This document shows, piece after piece, positions 26,383 to 35,878 of a DNA stretch of 64,000 nt (position 1 is its first letter; every line of letters begins with the position of its first letter). The DNA is from Curvibacter delicatus NBRC 14919 (GTDB lineage: Bacteria > Pseudomonadota > Gammaproteobacteria > Burkholderiales > Burkholderiaceae_C). The position numbers and the translations under genes were made by a program. The notes beneath the pieces are model-generated. The model saw only the letters and a list, made by a program, of their open reading frames with translations. It ran no database searches and was not told the origin of the DNA. The stretch spans positions 1 through 64,000 of the forward strand of contig NZ_BCWP01000015.1 of the NCBI RefSeq assembly GCF_001592265.1, in the 5' to 3' direction.

Positions 26383-27575
26383 ATCCGAGTGCCCCGCACA
26401 CCCCATCGCCCTGGGTGCTGGCCGCACGTGCCGAAAAAATGAACCCCTCGGTGTTGCGCGAACTGCTCAAGGTCACCGAACGCCCGGGCATCATCAGCTT
26501 TGCCGGCGGACTGCCCTCGCCCAAAACCTTCCCGGTCGACGAATTTGCCGCGGCCTGCACCAAGGTGCTGCGCGACGATGCCGCCGCGGCGCTGCAATAC
26601 GCCGCCAGCGAAGGCTATGGCCCGCTGCGCGAGATGGTGGCCGCCTCCCTGCCCTGGCCGGTCGATCCGTCCCAGGTGCTCATCACCACCGGCTCGCAGC
26701 AAGGCCTGGACCTGGCCGCCAAGGTGCTGATCGACCAGGGCAGTCGCATCCTGGTGGAAACACCCACCTACCTCGGCGCCCTGCAGGCCTTCGCCCCCAT
26801 GGAGCCGCAGGTGCAGAGCGTGGCCAGTGACGACGAAGGCGTGGACATCACCGCGCTGCGCCAGGCCCAGGCGGCCGGCACGCCGGCGCGTTTTTTGTAC
26901 GTGCTGCCCAACTTCCAGAACCCGACAGGGCGCACCCTGAGCGAAGCCCGGCGCGTGGCGCTCTCCGCCTGTGCGGCCGAGCTGGGCCTGCCGCTGATCG
27001 AGGACAACCCCTATGGCGAGCTCTGGTTCGACACCCCACCGCCGGCACCATTAACTGCGCGCAACCCCGACGGCTGCCTCTACCTCGGCTCGTTTTCCAA
27101 GGTGCTGGCACCCAGTTTGCGCTTGGGCTTCGTGGTGGCGCCCAAAGCCCTCTTCCCCAAGCTGCTGCAGGCCAAGCAGGCGGCCGACCTGCACAGCCCC
27201 GGATTCAACCAGCGCGTGGTGGCCGAGGTCATGAAGGATGGCTTCCTTGACCGCCACGTGCCGCGCATCCGCGCGCTGTACAAGGCGCAGCGCGACGTCA
27301 TGCTGGCCGCACTCGCGCAGCACATGCCTCCCGAGGTGACATGGAACCAGCCCGACGGCGGCATGTTCCTCTGGGCCTGCCTGCCGCAAGGCATGGACAC
27401 GGCAGCGCTGCTGCCCAAGGCGGTCGACAAGGGCGTTGCCTTTGTGCCGGGCGCTGCGTTTTATGCCGACCTGGCCGACCCACGCACGCTGCGCCTGTCC
27501 TTCGTCACCGCCAGCGAGCAGGAGATCCAGCAAGGCGTGACCGCCCTGGCCGCCGTCATCCGGGAGAACATGTGA
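26379..27575 (+). CDS. PLP-dependent aminotransferase (class I, 2-aminoadipate/MocR-like fold)
   Basis: A 398-residue fold-type I aminotransferase. The PLP features are FAGGLPSPKTFP near the N-terminus, a GSQQGLDLAAKVLID segment, NFQNPTGRTLS, and the Schiff-base lysine in YLGSFSKVLAPSLRLGF (near residue 245). It resembles LysN/2-aminoadipate transaminases and the catalytic half of MocR regulators but has no DNA-binding domain. The ATG at 26379 has an AAGAAGGA ribosome site and overlaps the exporter stop; the phzF-like gene follows with a TGATG overlap. The substrate is unknown. Confidence 0.88.
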   Translation: MNPSAPHTPSPWVLAARAEKMNPSVLRELLKVTERPGIISFAGGLPSPKTFPVDEFAAACTKVLRDDAAAALQYAASEGYGPLREMVAASLPWPVDPSQVLITTGSQQGLDLAAKVLIDQGSRILVETPTYLGALQAFAPMEPQVQSVASDDEGVDITALRQAQAAGTPARFLYVLPNFQNPTGRTLSEARRVALSACAAELGLPLIEDNPYGELWFDTPPPAPLTARNPDGCLYLGSFSKVLAPSLRLGFVVAPKALFPKLLQAKQAADLHSPGFNQRVVAEVMKDGFLDRHVPRIRALYKAQRDVMLAALAQHMPPEVTWNQPDGGMFLWACLPQGMDTAALLPKAVDKGVAFVPGAAFYADLADPRTLRLSFVTASEQEIQQGVTALAAVIRENM

Positions 27576-28507
27576 TGAGCGCTACGCACCGCCAACGCCC
27601 CTTCAAGCAGGTTGACGTGTTCACCGCCACGCCCTACTACGGCAACCCATTGGCCGTGGTGCTCGACGGCAGCGGCCTGAGCGATGACGAGATGCAGCGT
27701 TTCGCGCGCTGGACCAACCTGTCGGAAACCACCTTCGTGCTGCCACCCACACAAGCCGGCGCCGACTACCGGGTGCGCATCTTCACACCCGGCACCGAAC
27801 TGCCCTTTGCCGGCCACCCGACACTGGGCAGCTGCCATGCCTGGCTGGAAGCCGGAGGAAAACCCAGGCAAACGGAGGTGATCGTGCAGGAATGCGCCGT
27901 GGGCCTGGTGTCGATCCGCCGTGCCGGCCACCACCTGGCCTTTGCCGCGCCGCCGCTCCAGCGCAGCACACCGACACCCGAGTTGCTGGCCCTGGTGGCG
28001 CAGGCGCTCGGCATCCGTACGGACCAGATCCGCGCCGCCCAGCATCTGGACAACGGCCCGCAGTGGCTGGGCCTGCTGCTGGACAGCACCGACACCGTGC
28101 TGGCACTGGAGCCGGATCACCAGGCGCTCAAGGACTTGAAGCAAAAAGTAGGGGTTTGCGCCGTCGAATCTGGGCAATCAGCTATAAATTTAATAGCAAA
28201 ATCAAGCCGTGAGGCACGCGCCTTTGCCGAGCACGCGGCCGACGCCCCGCAACAGGCCGCAGCGGACCTGGAGGTGCGCGCCTTCGCCGCGCCGGTGGGC
28301 ATCCCGGAAGACCCGGTCACCGGCAGCCTCAACGCCAGCCTGGCGCAGTGGTTGATGGCCGAGGGCCACCTGCCCACGCGCTACGTCGCCTCGCAAGGCA
28401 CCTGCCTGGGCCGCGCCGGACGCGTGCAACTGGAGCGCGATGCCAGCGGCCAGGTCTGGGTCGGCGGCCAGGTGGTGACCTGCATCGATGGCCATGTGCA
28501 GTTGTGA
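27575..28507 (+). CDS. PhzF-family epimerase/isomerase carrying an in-frame repeat insertion
   Basis: A 310-residue PhzF-fold protein. It has KQVDVFTATPYYGNPLAVVLD at the N-terminus, the catalytic Glu in NLSETTFVLPP, PGTELPFAGHPTLGS in the middle and GIPEDPVTGSLNASLAQWL in the second half. Members act as isomerases or epimerases on small carboxylates; this one's substrate is unknown. About 21 residues near 189-210 (LKQKVGVCAVESGQ and on) are encoded by a dispersed DNA repeat found elsewhere in the window. They sit at the domain junction, replacing the usual short linker. Last gene of the overlapping exporter-aminotransferase-phzF operon. Confidence 0.88.
   Translation: MSATHRQRPFKQVDVFTATPYYGNPLAVVLDGSGLSDDEMQRFARWTNLSETTFVLPPTQAGADYRVRIFTPGTELPFAGHPTLGSCHAWLEAGGKPRQTEVIVQECAVGLVSIRRAGHHLAFAAPPLQRSTPTPELLALVAQALGIRTDQIRAAQHLDNGPQWLGLLLDSTDTVLALEPDHQALKDLKQKVGVCAVESGQSAINLIAKSSREARAFAEHAADAPQQAAADLEVRAFAAPVGIPEDPVTGSLNASLAQWLMAEGHLPTRYVASQGTCLGRAGRVQLERDASGQVWVGGQVVTCIDGHVQL
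28140..28203 (-). repeat. Dispersed repeat copy inside the phzF-like gene
   Basis: Read on the minus strand this segment runs GCTATTAAATTTATAGCTG, then about 25 variable bases, then ACCCCTACTTTTTGC. The ATAGCTG core and the terminal TTTTTGC match the intergenic copies at 28538 and 39187. It keeps the reading frame of the host gene open. Confidence 0.65.
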
Positions 28508-28537
28508 GTCCTCAAACGCGTCGGCACCAGGCCCATC

Positions 28538-28595
28538 ACTCCTGATTTGATAGCTGGCGTCGCACGAGCGACAAGGGTCAGGGGCATTTTTTGCC
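28538..28595 (+). repeat. Dispersed repeat copy between phzF-like and phosphatase genes
   Basis: Begins TGATTTGATAGCTG and ends GGGGCATTTTTTGCC, with CGACAAGG inside. It shares the start TTTGATAGCTG, the central ACAAGG and the T-run end with the copy at 39187, and the ATAGCTG and TTTTTGC parts with the copy inside the phzF-like gene. Confidence 0.65.
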
Positions 28596-28607
28596 ACAAT
28601 TTCTTGC

Positions 28608-29303
28608 ATGGGAACCCTTTACCTCGTACGCCACGGCCAGGCCTCATTTGGCGAACAGGACTATGACCGCCTGAGCGAACTCGGCCACAAGCAGAGCGTA
28701 CGCCTGGGGCAATACTGGCGCGAGCGCGGCATGACGTTCGACGCGGTCATCACCGGCACGTTGCGCCGCCATGCACAGACCTGGGCCGGCATTGCCGAGG
28801 GCCTGGGGCTGGCCCACCCGCAGGACGCCGCGGCCCACGCCAGCACTGCCTTGCTGTGGCCCGGCCTGAACGAGTACGACAGCGAAGCGGTGATCGCCAC
28901 CATCCACCCGCACAAGCTGCAGAAGCCGGACACCCCCGAGCTGTACCGCCACCACTTCCGCCTGCTGCGCGACGGCCTGACGCAGTGGATGAACGGCGTG
29001 GTCAGCCCCAAGGGCATGCCAAGCTACAACGAGTTCAAGGCCGGCGTCACCAGCGCGCTCGACCATGTGCGGCAGAACTTCGAGGGCAATGTGCTGATTG
29101 TCTCCAGCGGGGGGCCGATCGCCACCGCCGTGGGCCACGTGCTGGGCACCACGCCCGAGACCACGATTGAACTCAATATGCGCATCCGCAACAGCGCGGT
29201 GACCGAGTTCATCTTCAACCCGAAGCGCCACACCCTGCTGAGCTACAACACCCTGCCGCACCTGGACCAGCCCGCGCTGGCGGACTGGATCACCTCTGCC
29301 TGA
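28608..29303 (+). CDS. Histidine phosphatase family protein (phosphoglycerate-mutase-like)
   Basis: A 231-residue protein starting MGTLYLVRHGQASFG, which holds the catalytic RHG motif (His9). A second conserved block, LIVSSGGPIATAVGHVL, replaces the usual SHGG with SSGG, so the second catalytic His is absent at that exact place. The middle LNEYDSEAVIATIHP supplies the acidic residue. Such proteins hydrolyse phosphate esters of small molecules or proteins; the substrate is unknown. Single gene preceded by a dispersed repeat and convergent with a PilZ gene. Confidence 0.85.
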   Translation: MGTLYLVRHGQASFGEQDYDRLSELGHKQSVRLGQYWRERGMTFDAVITGTLRRHAQTWAGIAEGLGLAHPQDAAAHASTALLWPGLNEYDSEAVIATIHPHKLQKPDTPELYRHHFRLLRDGLTQWMNGVVSPKGMPSYNEFKAGVTSALDHVRQNFEGNVLIVSSGGPIATAVGHVLGTTPETTIELNMRIRNSAVTEFIFNPKRHTLLSYNTLPHLDQPALADWITSA

Positions 29304-29324
29304 CAAGCAGGCGCTAGGCGACGC

Positions 29325-29759
29325 TCAGGCGCTGCCGATCAGCATTGCCAGCTCACGCCCCAGCAGCGCCGGGTCTTGGGCATTGCGCTCGATGAGCTGG
29401 CGCAGATGCGTCACGCTGTCGAGGTCGATGTGCGTGCACTGCAGCCCCAGCTGGCTGCCCTGCACACGCGCCACCACGATGTCCATGGCAATGAAGGTAG
29501 TGGACGACAGCATGAGGCGCAGACGACCGTGCGTGCCCACAGGGCAGCGCAGTACCGAGCCCATGTCCACCAGCGCACCTTTGAGCGAGACGTCGAGCAA
29601 CTGCACCTCACGCATCCGCCCGCTCAGGTTGAGCCGGGCCGGGGCCTGGAAGACCATGCGCAGAAAGCGCCGGTAAGCCAGCGGCCGGGCCAGCACCGGC
29701 AGCACCTCGACAGGCTCAACCGGCTTGGCAACAACGGGTTTCTTCCAGAATTTCCACAT
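29325..29759 (-). CDS. PilZ-domain protein, probable c-di-GMP effector
   Basis: A 144-residue protein. The PilZ domain covers about residues 28-130, with YRRFLRMVF near the start standing for the RxxxR motif and DVSLKGALVDM for the D/NxSxxG motif, both needed for c-di-GMP binding. A basic N-terminal tail (MWKFWKKP) precedes it. The ATG at 29759 is chosen because longer readings run into the divergent activator gene at 29858. Targets are unknown; motility or surface functions would fit the neighbourhood. Confidence 0.75.
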   Translation of the reverse strand: MWKFWKKPVVAKPVEPVEVLPVLARPLAYRRFLRMVFQAPARLNLSGRMREVQLLDVSLKGALVDMGSVLRCPVGTHGRLRLMLSSTTFIAMDIVVARVQGSQLGLQCTHIDLDSVTHLRQLIERNAQDPALLGRELAMLIGSA

Positions 29760-29857
29760 GGGGCATGAACAGCGCAGGGCGACCAGCGCAGACCATACCA
29801 TGAGGCACTTGGCGGCGGCTGACATCAAGCAGGCCAGCTTCTTGCTTGTGTCCGTCC

Positions 29858-31489
<1,632 letters not shown>

Positions 31490-31523
31490 AACCCCGGCAC
31501 CCTTCTGCGCCCGTGCGCGACTG

Positions 31524-32330
31524 CTACTGGTGGTGGACCGCTGGCACGACGGGTGAGCGCAACAACAAGGCGAACAGCTCGTTGCGGAAATGGATGCCCA
31601 GGCGGGCAAAAGCGCGGTTGCGGTAGGTCTTGACGCTCGGCAGGCTCAAGCCCAGATCGCTCGCAATGCCGTCCTGCGTCATGCCGGTCAACAGCCGGGC
31701 GCAGACGTCCAGCTCGCGCGGCGTCAGCGCCGGGTTGAGCTGGCGCAGGCGCTGCTGCCAAGCCGCCAGCGGGTCGGTGACCGGCGGCGGACTCGACAAG
31801 GCGATGTGTTTCTTGGCCAGGGCCAGCAGTGCCGGCGCCATGTCGGCAAAACCGGCCACCTGCTGGTCGCTAAACGGCCGCTGGTGCTGGTGGCGGTAGA
31901 AGTTGAGCGCCAGCAGCGACGCCCCGGTCTGCTGCACCACCGACACGCGTTCCGCCACACCATGCGCCTCGTACACCCGGGCCCGGTGCTGCACCGGCAC
32001 CTCCTGCGCCGTGATGTGGCACAGCAGTGGCGTGTCGCCGGCGCTGTCATGCACCAGGGTCTGGTCGCTCAGGTAGGGGCCGGAGAGGTAGGCGCGCCAG
32101 CAGTCGCGCGTGGTGTCCGGCACGCCGAAGCTGCCCGACATGAACAGCTGCGGCACACAACTGTGGCCGGTCTGGTAGATCGAGAACGACGCGGCCGGCA
32201 CCACCGGGTTCAGCCCTTCCAGCAGGGCTGACGTGAAGCGCGGCTGGCCCAGCTGGCCGATCAGGTCCGCCAGCACGTGCGCGTAGCAGCCCGTGCTGCT
32301 GGCGCTGGCCGCAGGTGTCCATTTCCTCAT
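31524..32330 (-). CDS. LuxR-family transcriptional regulator
   Basis: A 268-residue protein. The C-terminal LuxR/GerE helix-turn-helix (about residues 195-260) reads LTPRELDVCARLLTGMTQDGIASDLGLSLPSVKTY in family order. The N-terminal 180 residues are a GAF-like or unassigned sensing region without a receiver aspartate pattern. It is divergent from the DUF3237 and Bug genes across 73 bases, so it likely controls them. Convergent with the NifA-like gene. Confidence 0.83.
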   Translation of the reverse strand: MRKWTPAASASSTGCYAHVLADLIGQLGQPRFTSALLEGLNPVVPAASFSIYQTGHSCVPQLFMSGSFGVPDTTRDCWRAYLSGPYLSDQTLVHDSAGDTPLLCHITAQEVPVQHRARVYEAHGVAERVSVVQQTGASLLALNFYRHQHQRPFSDQQVAGFADMAPALLALAKKHIALSSPPPVTDPLAAWQQRLRQLNPALTPRELDVCARLLTGMTQDGIASDLGLSLPSVKTYRNRAFARLGIHFRNELFALLLRSPVVPAVHHQ

Positions 32331-32403
32331 CGCTTGTCTCTCTCTTTTCTTGTCATCTTAAGGGATGACAACCCTTCACGTCGAGCCGCCTTAAGCTGCC
32401 GCC

Positions 32404-32871
32404 ATGCTGAACCTGCCACAACCCGCACTCGAATTTTTTGTCGATCTGTCCGTCACGGTGGACAAACCCCAGGAGGTCGGCCAGACCGTGCACGGCATGC
32501 GCCGCCTGATCCCGATCCTGGGCGGGCAGGCGCAGGGCCAGGGCTGGACGGCGCGTGTGCTGCCCGGCGGCGCCGACTTCCAGCTCATCGTCACCCCGCG
32601 CCTGGCCGAGCTGGACGCCCGCTACGTGCTGGAGACCGATGCCGGCGACCTGATCTATGTGCAGAACCGGGCCGTGCGCGTGGCGCCGCCGGAGCTCACC
32701 GCCCGGCTTATCCGCGGCGAGCCGGTGGACCCGCAGCTGATCTATTTCCGCTGCAGCCCGAGCTTCGAAACTGCTTCGCCCGCGCTGGGCTGGATCAGCG
32801 AACGCCTGTTCATCGGCACCGGCGCGCGGCACCCGGACCGCGTCGAAATGAAGTTGTTTGCCGTGGCCTGA
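32404..32871 (+). CDS. DUF3237 family protein
   Basis: A 155-residue protein matching DUF3237: a beta-barrel-like fold with the conserved GMRRLIPILGGQAQGQGW start and a LIYVQNRAVRV strand near the middle. Function is unknown in the family. It lies 58 bases before a periplasmic solute-binding protein gene and is divergent from a LuxR regulator gene, so the three may form one substrate-responsive unit. Confidence 0.75.
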   Translation: MLNLPQPALEFFVDLSVTVDKPQEVGQTVHGMRRLIPILGGQAQGQGWTARVLPGGADFQLIVTPRLAELDARYVLETDAGDLIYVQNRAVRVAPPELTARLIRGEPVDPQLIYFRCSPSFETASPALGWISERLFIGTGARHPDRVEMKLFAVA

Positions 32872-32929
32872 GCCACAGCAGCCCTCTACCGGCATCCCCC
32901 TTTTTCATAACAAAACTGGAGACACCCCC

Positions 32930-33922
32930 ATGAAAACAACCCTCACCACCCGCCGTGCCGTGCTCGCCGCCACGGCCTTGCTCGCCTGTGCCGCCGCGCC
33001 CGCCGTGCAGGCACAAGCCGCCTACCCGACGCGACCGGTGCGCATCATCGTCGGTTTCCCGGCCGGCACCGGCCCCGACATCGTGGCCCGCCTGCTGGCG
33101 CAGAAGCTCTCCGAAAACTGGGGCAACCTGGGCGTGATCGTGGACAACAAACCCGGTGCCGGCGGCCTGATTGCCGCCAGCGAAGCCGCGCGCGCCACAC
33201 CCGACGGCTACACCCTGATGCTGGGCGAAACCGGCCAGCTCAGCATCGCGCCCAGCAGCTACAACAAGCTGCCCTACAACCCTGCCAAGGACTTCGCACC
33301 CGTGAGCCAGGTGGTGAGTTCGGACTTCGCGCTGCTGGTCAACCCACAGAAGGTGCCGGCGAAGAACGTGAAGGAATTCGTCAGCTGGACGCAGCAGCAG
33401 AAGGGCCTGTTCATGGCCACCTTCGGCGCCGGCACGCCGGGCCACTTCGGTGCCTTCATGTTCGGCGAAGCGGTCAAGCTCAAGCCGGAAGCGGTGCACT
33501 ACAAGAGCACGGCCGACGCGCTGGGCGGCCTGTTCAGCGGCGATGTGCAAGGCGTGTTTGCCAGCGTCGGGCTGGCAGCCCCCAACGTCAAGGCCGGCAA
33601 GCTGGTGGCGCTGGGCACCACCGGCGCCACACGCGCGGGCGCCCTGCCCGATGTGCCCACCATCAAGGAACAGGGTTACCCCACGCTGGAGTTCAGCTCC
33701 TGGTTCGGCATCGTGGCCCCGGCCAAGACGCCCAACGACATCCTGGTCAAGCTCAGTGCCGACGTCCAGAAGGCCATGAAGGCCCCGGACGCCAAGGCCA
33801 AGATGGAAGAAGCCGGCTTCCGCGTCACCGGCACCACCGCGGACGAGTTCGCCCGCATCATCGCCGCCGACACTGTCACCTGGGGCAAGGCCGTGGCGGC
33901 CACCGGCTTCAAGGCCGACTGA
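32930..33922 (+). CDS. Bug/TctC-type tripartite tricarboxylate solute-binding protein
   Basis: A 330-residue periplasmic protein. The signal peptide (about residues 1-26) has a twin Arg, TTRRAVLAATALL, and ends VQAQA. The mature part begins YPTRPVRIIVGFPAGTGPDIVAR, the Bug-family opening, and includes NKPGAGGLIAAS. These proteins bind small carboxylates; the cognate TctAB membrane proteins are not encoded nearby, which is the usual state for the many Bug genes of Burkholderiales. A perfect 12-bp terminator follows. Confidence 0.9.
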   Translation: MKTTLTTRRAVLAATALLACAAAPAVQAQAAYPTRPVRIIVGFPAGTGPDIVARLLAQKLSENWGNLGVIVDNKPGAGGLIAASEAARATPDGYTLMLGETGQLSIAPSSYNKLPYNPAKDFAPVSQVVSSDFALLVNPQKVPAKNVKEFVSWTQQQKGLFMATFGAGTPGHFGAFMFGEAVKLKPEAVHYKSTADALGGLFSGDVQGVFASVGLAAPNVKAGKLVALGTTGATRAGALPDVPTIKEQGYPTLEFSSWFGIVAPAKTPNDILVKLSADVQKAMKAPDAKAKMEEAGFRVTGTTADEFARIIAADTVTWGKAVAATGFKAD

Positions 33923-33958
33923 GGCCACACCGCCTACACGCGCGGGCTCTCCGCGCTC

Positions 33959-33994
33959 ACCGCCAGCCGCACCTCACGCGGCTGGCGGTCTTTT
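33959..33994 (+). terminator. Rho-independent terminator after the Bug gene
   Basis: ACCGCCAGCCGC (33959-33970), loop ACCTCAC, GCGGCTGGCGGT (33978-33989), then C and TTTT. The stem is perfect over 12 base pairs. Confidence 0.88.
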
Positions 33995-34161
33995 GGCATT
34001 TGATGCACACAGCCGTGCGTGCTGACGGCGTGAACCAGCGCGGCGGCAAACTGACGCAGAATACAGAGGCACCGGCACCGGAAGAGGACGTCCTCACCCT
34101 GTTGCCGTGGCGCACCCCGCGCTGCCCGCCCTCACGGCCTTCACCACTGAGTTGATTTTTC

Positions 34162-35736
34162 ATGCCGCCTGCACGCCCGATGGATGACCTGGTCTTTCTT
34201 GTGGTCGACGACCTGGAAACCATGCGCCACATCACCGTCAACCAACTGCGCCTGCTGGGTGCCGGCAAGATCCTGGCCGCCCACAATGGCCTGGAAGGCC
34301 TGAAGCTGCTGCATCAACACGATATCGACGTGGTGCTCACCGACCTGCACATGCCGCTGATGGATGGGCTGGAGCTGCTCAAGGCCATCCGGTCTGATGC
34401 AAGACTGCGCAAGCTGCCTGTGATCATGATCACGTCGTCCGCCGAGCGTGACCGGGTGGATGAAGTCATCGCCGCCGGCGTGACATCGCTGCTGGTCAAG
34501 CCCTACTCCCAGGCGCTGCTGGAAACCCGCGTGACACGCGCCCTGACGTGGACGCCACCCGCGCCCACTGCCCACAAGCCCGCCATGGCAAAAGCGCCGC
34601 AGCCGGCTGCCGCGGCCCCCACGGCGCCAGCCGCACCGGCACCCGCCCGCCCGCTGCCCCACGTACTGGTGCTGGCAGACACCCAGGCCGACTGGCCAGC
34701 CCTGCTGCCAGCGCAGGACTACCGGCTCAGCCGCGCCAGCACCGAGGCCCAGGCCCTCACAGCCGCCGCGTCCGAACACCACCCGGACCTGGCGGTGCTG
34801 GACTGCGCCACCCCGGGGCTGGACCCCTATGCCCTGTTGCAGAAACTGCGCGCCCTGCCGGGCACCGAGGACGTGCCGGTGGTGTTGCTTGAAGACAGCG
34901 CACACACGCTGGATGTGAGCCGCCTGGAACCACTGGGAAGTGTGGACGTCCTGGAACGTGCCGCGGCCCCGCGCCTGCTGCGCCTGCGCCTGCGCAACCT
35001 GTTGCACAGCCGGCAGCTGCGCCACGGCCTGCAGGAACACTACGACCGGCTGCTCGAAACCGCCAAGCTGCAGGACGATGTGGAGCACATCATCCGCCAC
35101 GACATCAAGTCCCCCTTGTCCGGCGTGGTGGAGCAGTTGCAGGGCCTGCTGCAGGACCGCGACCTCACCCACCGCCAGCTGGCCACGCTGCGCGCCATCG
35201 AACAGGGCAGCCTGCATGCGATGAACCTCATCAACCTCTCGTCCGAGCTGTTCAAGATCGAGACCGGCCGCTTTGTGCTCGACTCCAAACCGGTGCCCAT
35301 CGTCGAGCTGCTGCGCCGCATTGCCGACATCGACCGCGTGAGTTATGCCGACAAACGACTCACCGTGGCCGTGCTGGCCGACGACACCCCGGGCCACGCC
35401 CCGCTGCTGGCACGCGGCGACGCCACGCTGTGTTATTCCATCTTCGAAAACCTGCTGCGCAATGCCTGCGAAGCCTCCCCGGCCGGCGCACGCGTCGAGA
35501 TCACCGTGCGCGAACAGGCCGGGCTGCGAATCGAGATCCGCAACCCACGCGCCGTACCGCCCGCGCTGCGTGACCATTTCTTCGACCGCCTGGAACCTGG
35601 CCAGGACGGCAAAACGGGGCTGGGCATCTACTCGGCACGGGTCCTGGCCCGCGCTCAGGGAGGGGATGTGGAGCTGGTCGTGTCAGACGCCACGGACAGC
35701 ACGACGTTGATCATCCACCTGCCGGCGTTTAACTGA
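34162..35736 (+). CDS. Hybrid signalling protein: receiver, degenerate receiver, histidine kinase
   Basis: A 524-residue protein with receivers at the N-terminus and the kinase at the C-terminus. Receiver 1 (about residues 10-125) resembles CheY (LVVDDLETMRHITVNQL) and has phospho-acceptor Asp61. A Pro/Ala linker leads to receiver 2 (about 168-280), which keeps an Asp in AVLDCATP but lacks the conserved Lys. The kinase has the H-box IIRHDIKSP with His313, an N-box FENLLRNACEAS and a G-box KTGLGIYSA. The 5-prime gap (33995-34161) shows no clear promoter or ribosome site. Output is probably phosphotransfer to its own or another receiver. Confidence 0.85.
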   Translation: MPPARPMDDLVFLVVDDLETMRHITVNQLRLLGAGKILAAHNGLEGLKLLHQHDIDVVLTDLHMPLMDGLELLKAIRSDARLRKLPVIMITSSAERDRVDEVIAAGVTSLLVKPYSQALLETRVTRALTWTPPAPTAHKPAMAKAPQPAAAAPTAPAAPAPARPLPHVLVLADTQADWPALLPAQDYRLSRASTEAQALTAAASEHHPDLAVLDCATPGLDPYALLQKLRALPGTEDVPVVLLEDSAHTLDVSRLEPLGSVDVLERAAAPRLLRLRLRNLLHSRQLRHGLQEHYDRLLETAKLQDDVEHIIRHDIKSPLSGVVEQLQGLLQDRDLTHRQLATLRAIEQGSLHAMNLINLSSELFKIETGRFVLDSKPVPIVELLRRIADIDRVSYADKRLTVAVLADDTPGHAPLLARGDATLCYSIFENLLRNACEASPAGARVEITVREQAGLRIEIRNPRAVPPALRDHFFDRLEPGQDGKTGLGIYSARVLARAQGGDVELVVSDATDSTTLIIHLPAFN

Positions 35737-35878
35737 GTCCACCGTGACCTTAGCCTTCACAGCAGGCTCTTCGTAGAAAAATGCATGGGGCGACCGCCAC
35801 ACCAGCCTGCACATCGCGCTGGCACCGGTCAGGGCGCGAGCTCGGCGATGGACTGAGTGGATCTGAACGCAACCTGCG

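Noticed and set aside
24076-26427. Minus-strand open frame of 783 codons, His/Gln/Gly-rich
   Set aside because: Lies antisense to the HDOD and EamA genes, has no recognisable domain and shows the composition expected from the opposite strand of GC-rich codons.
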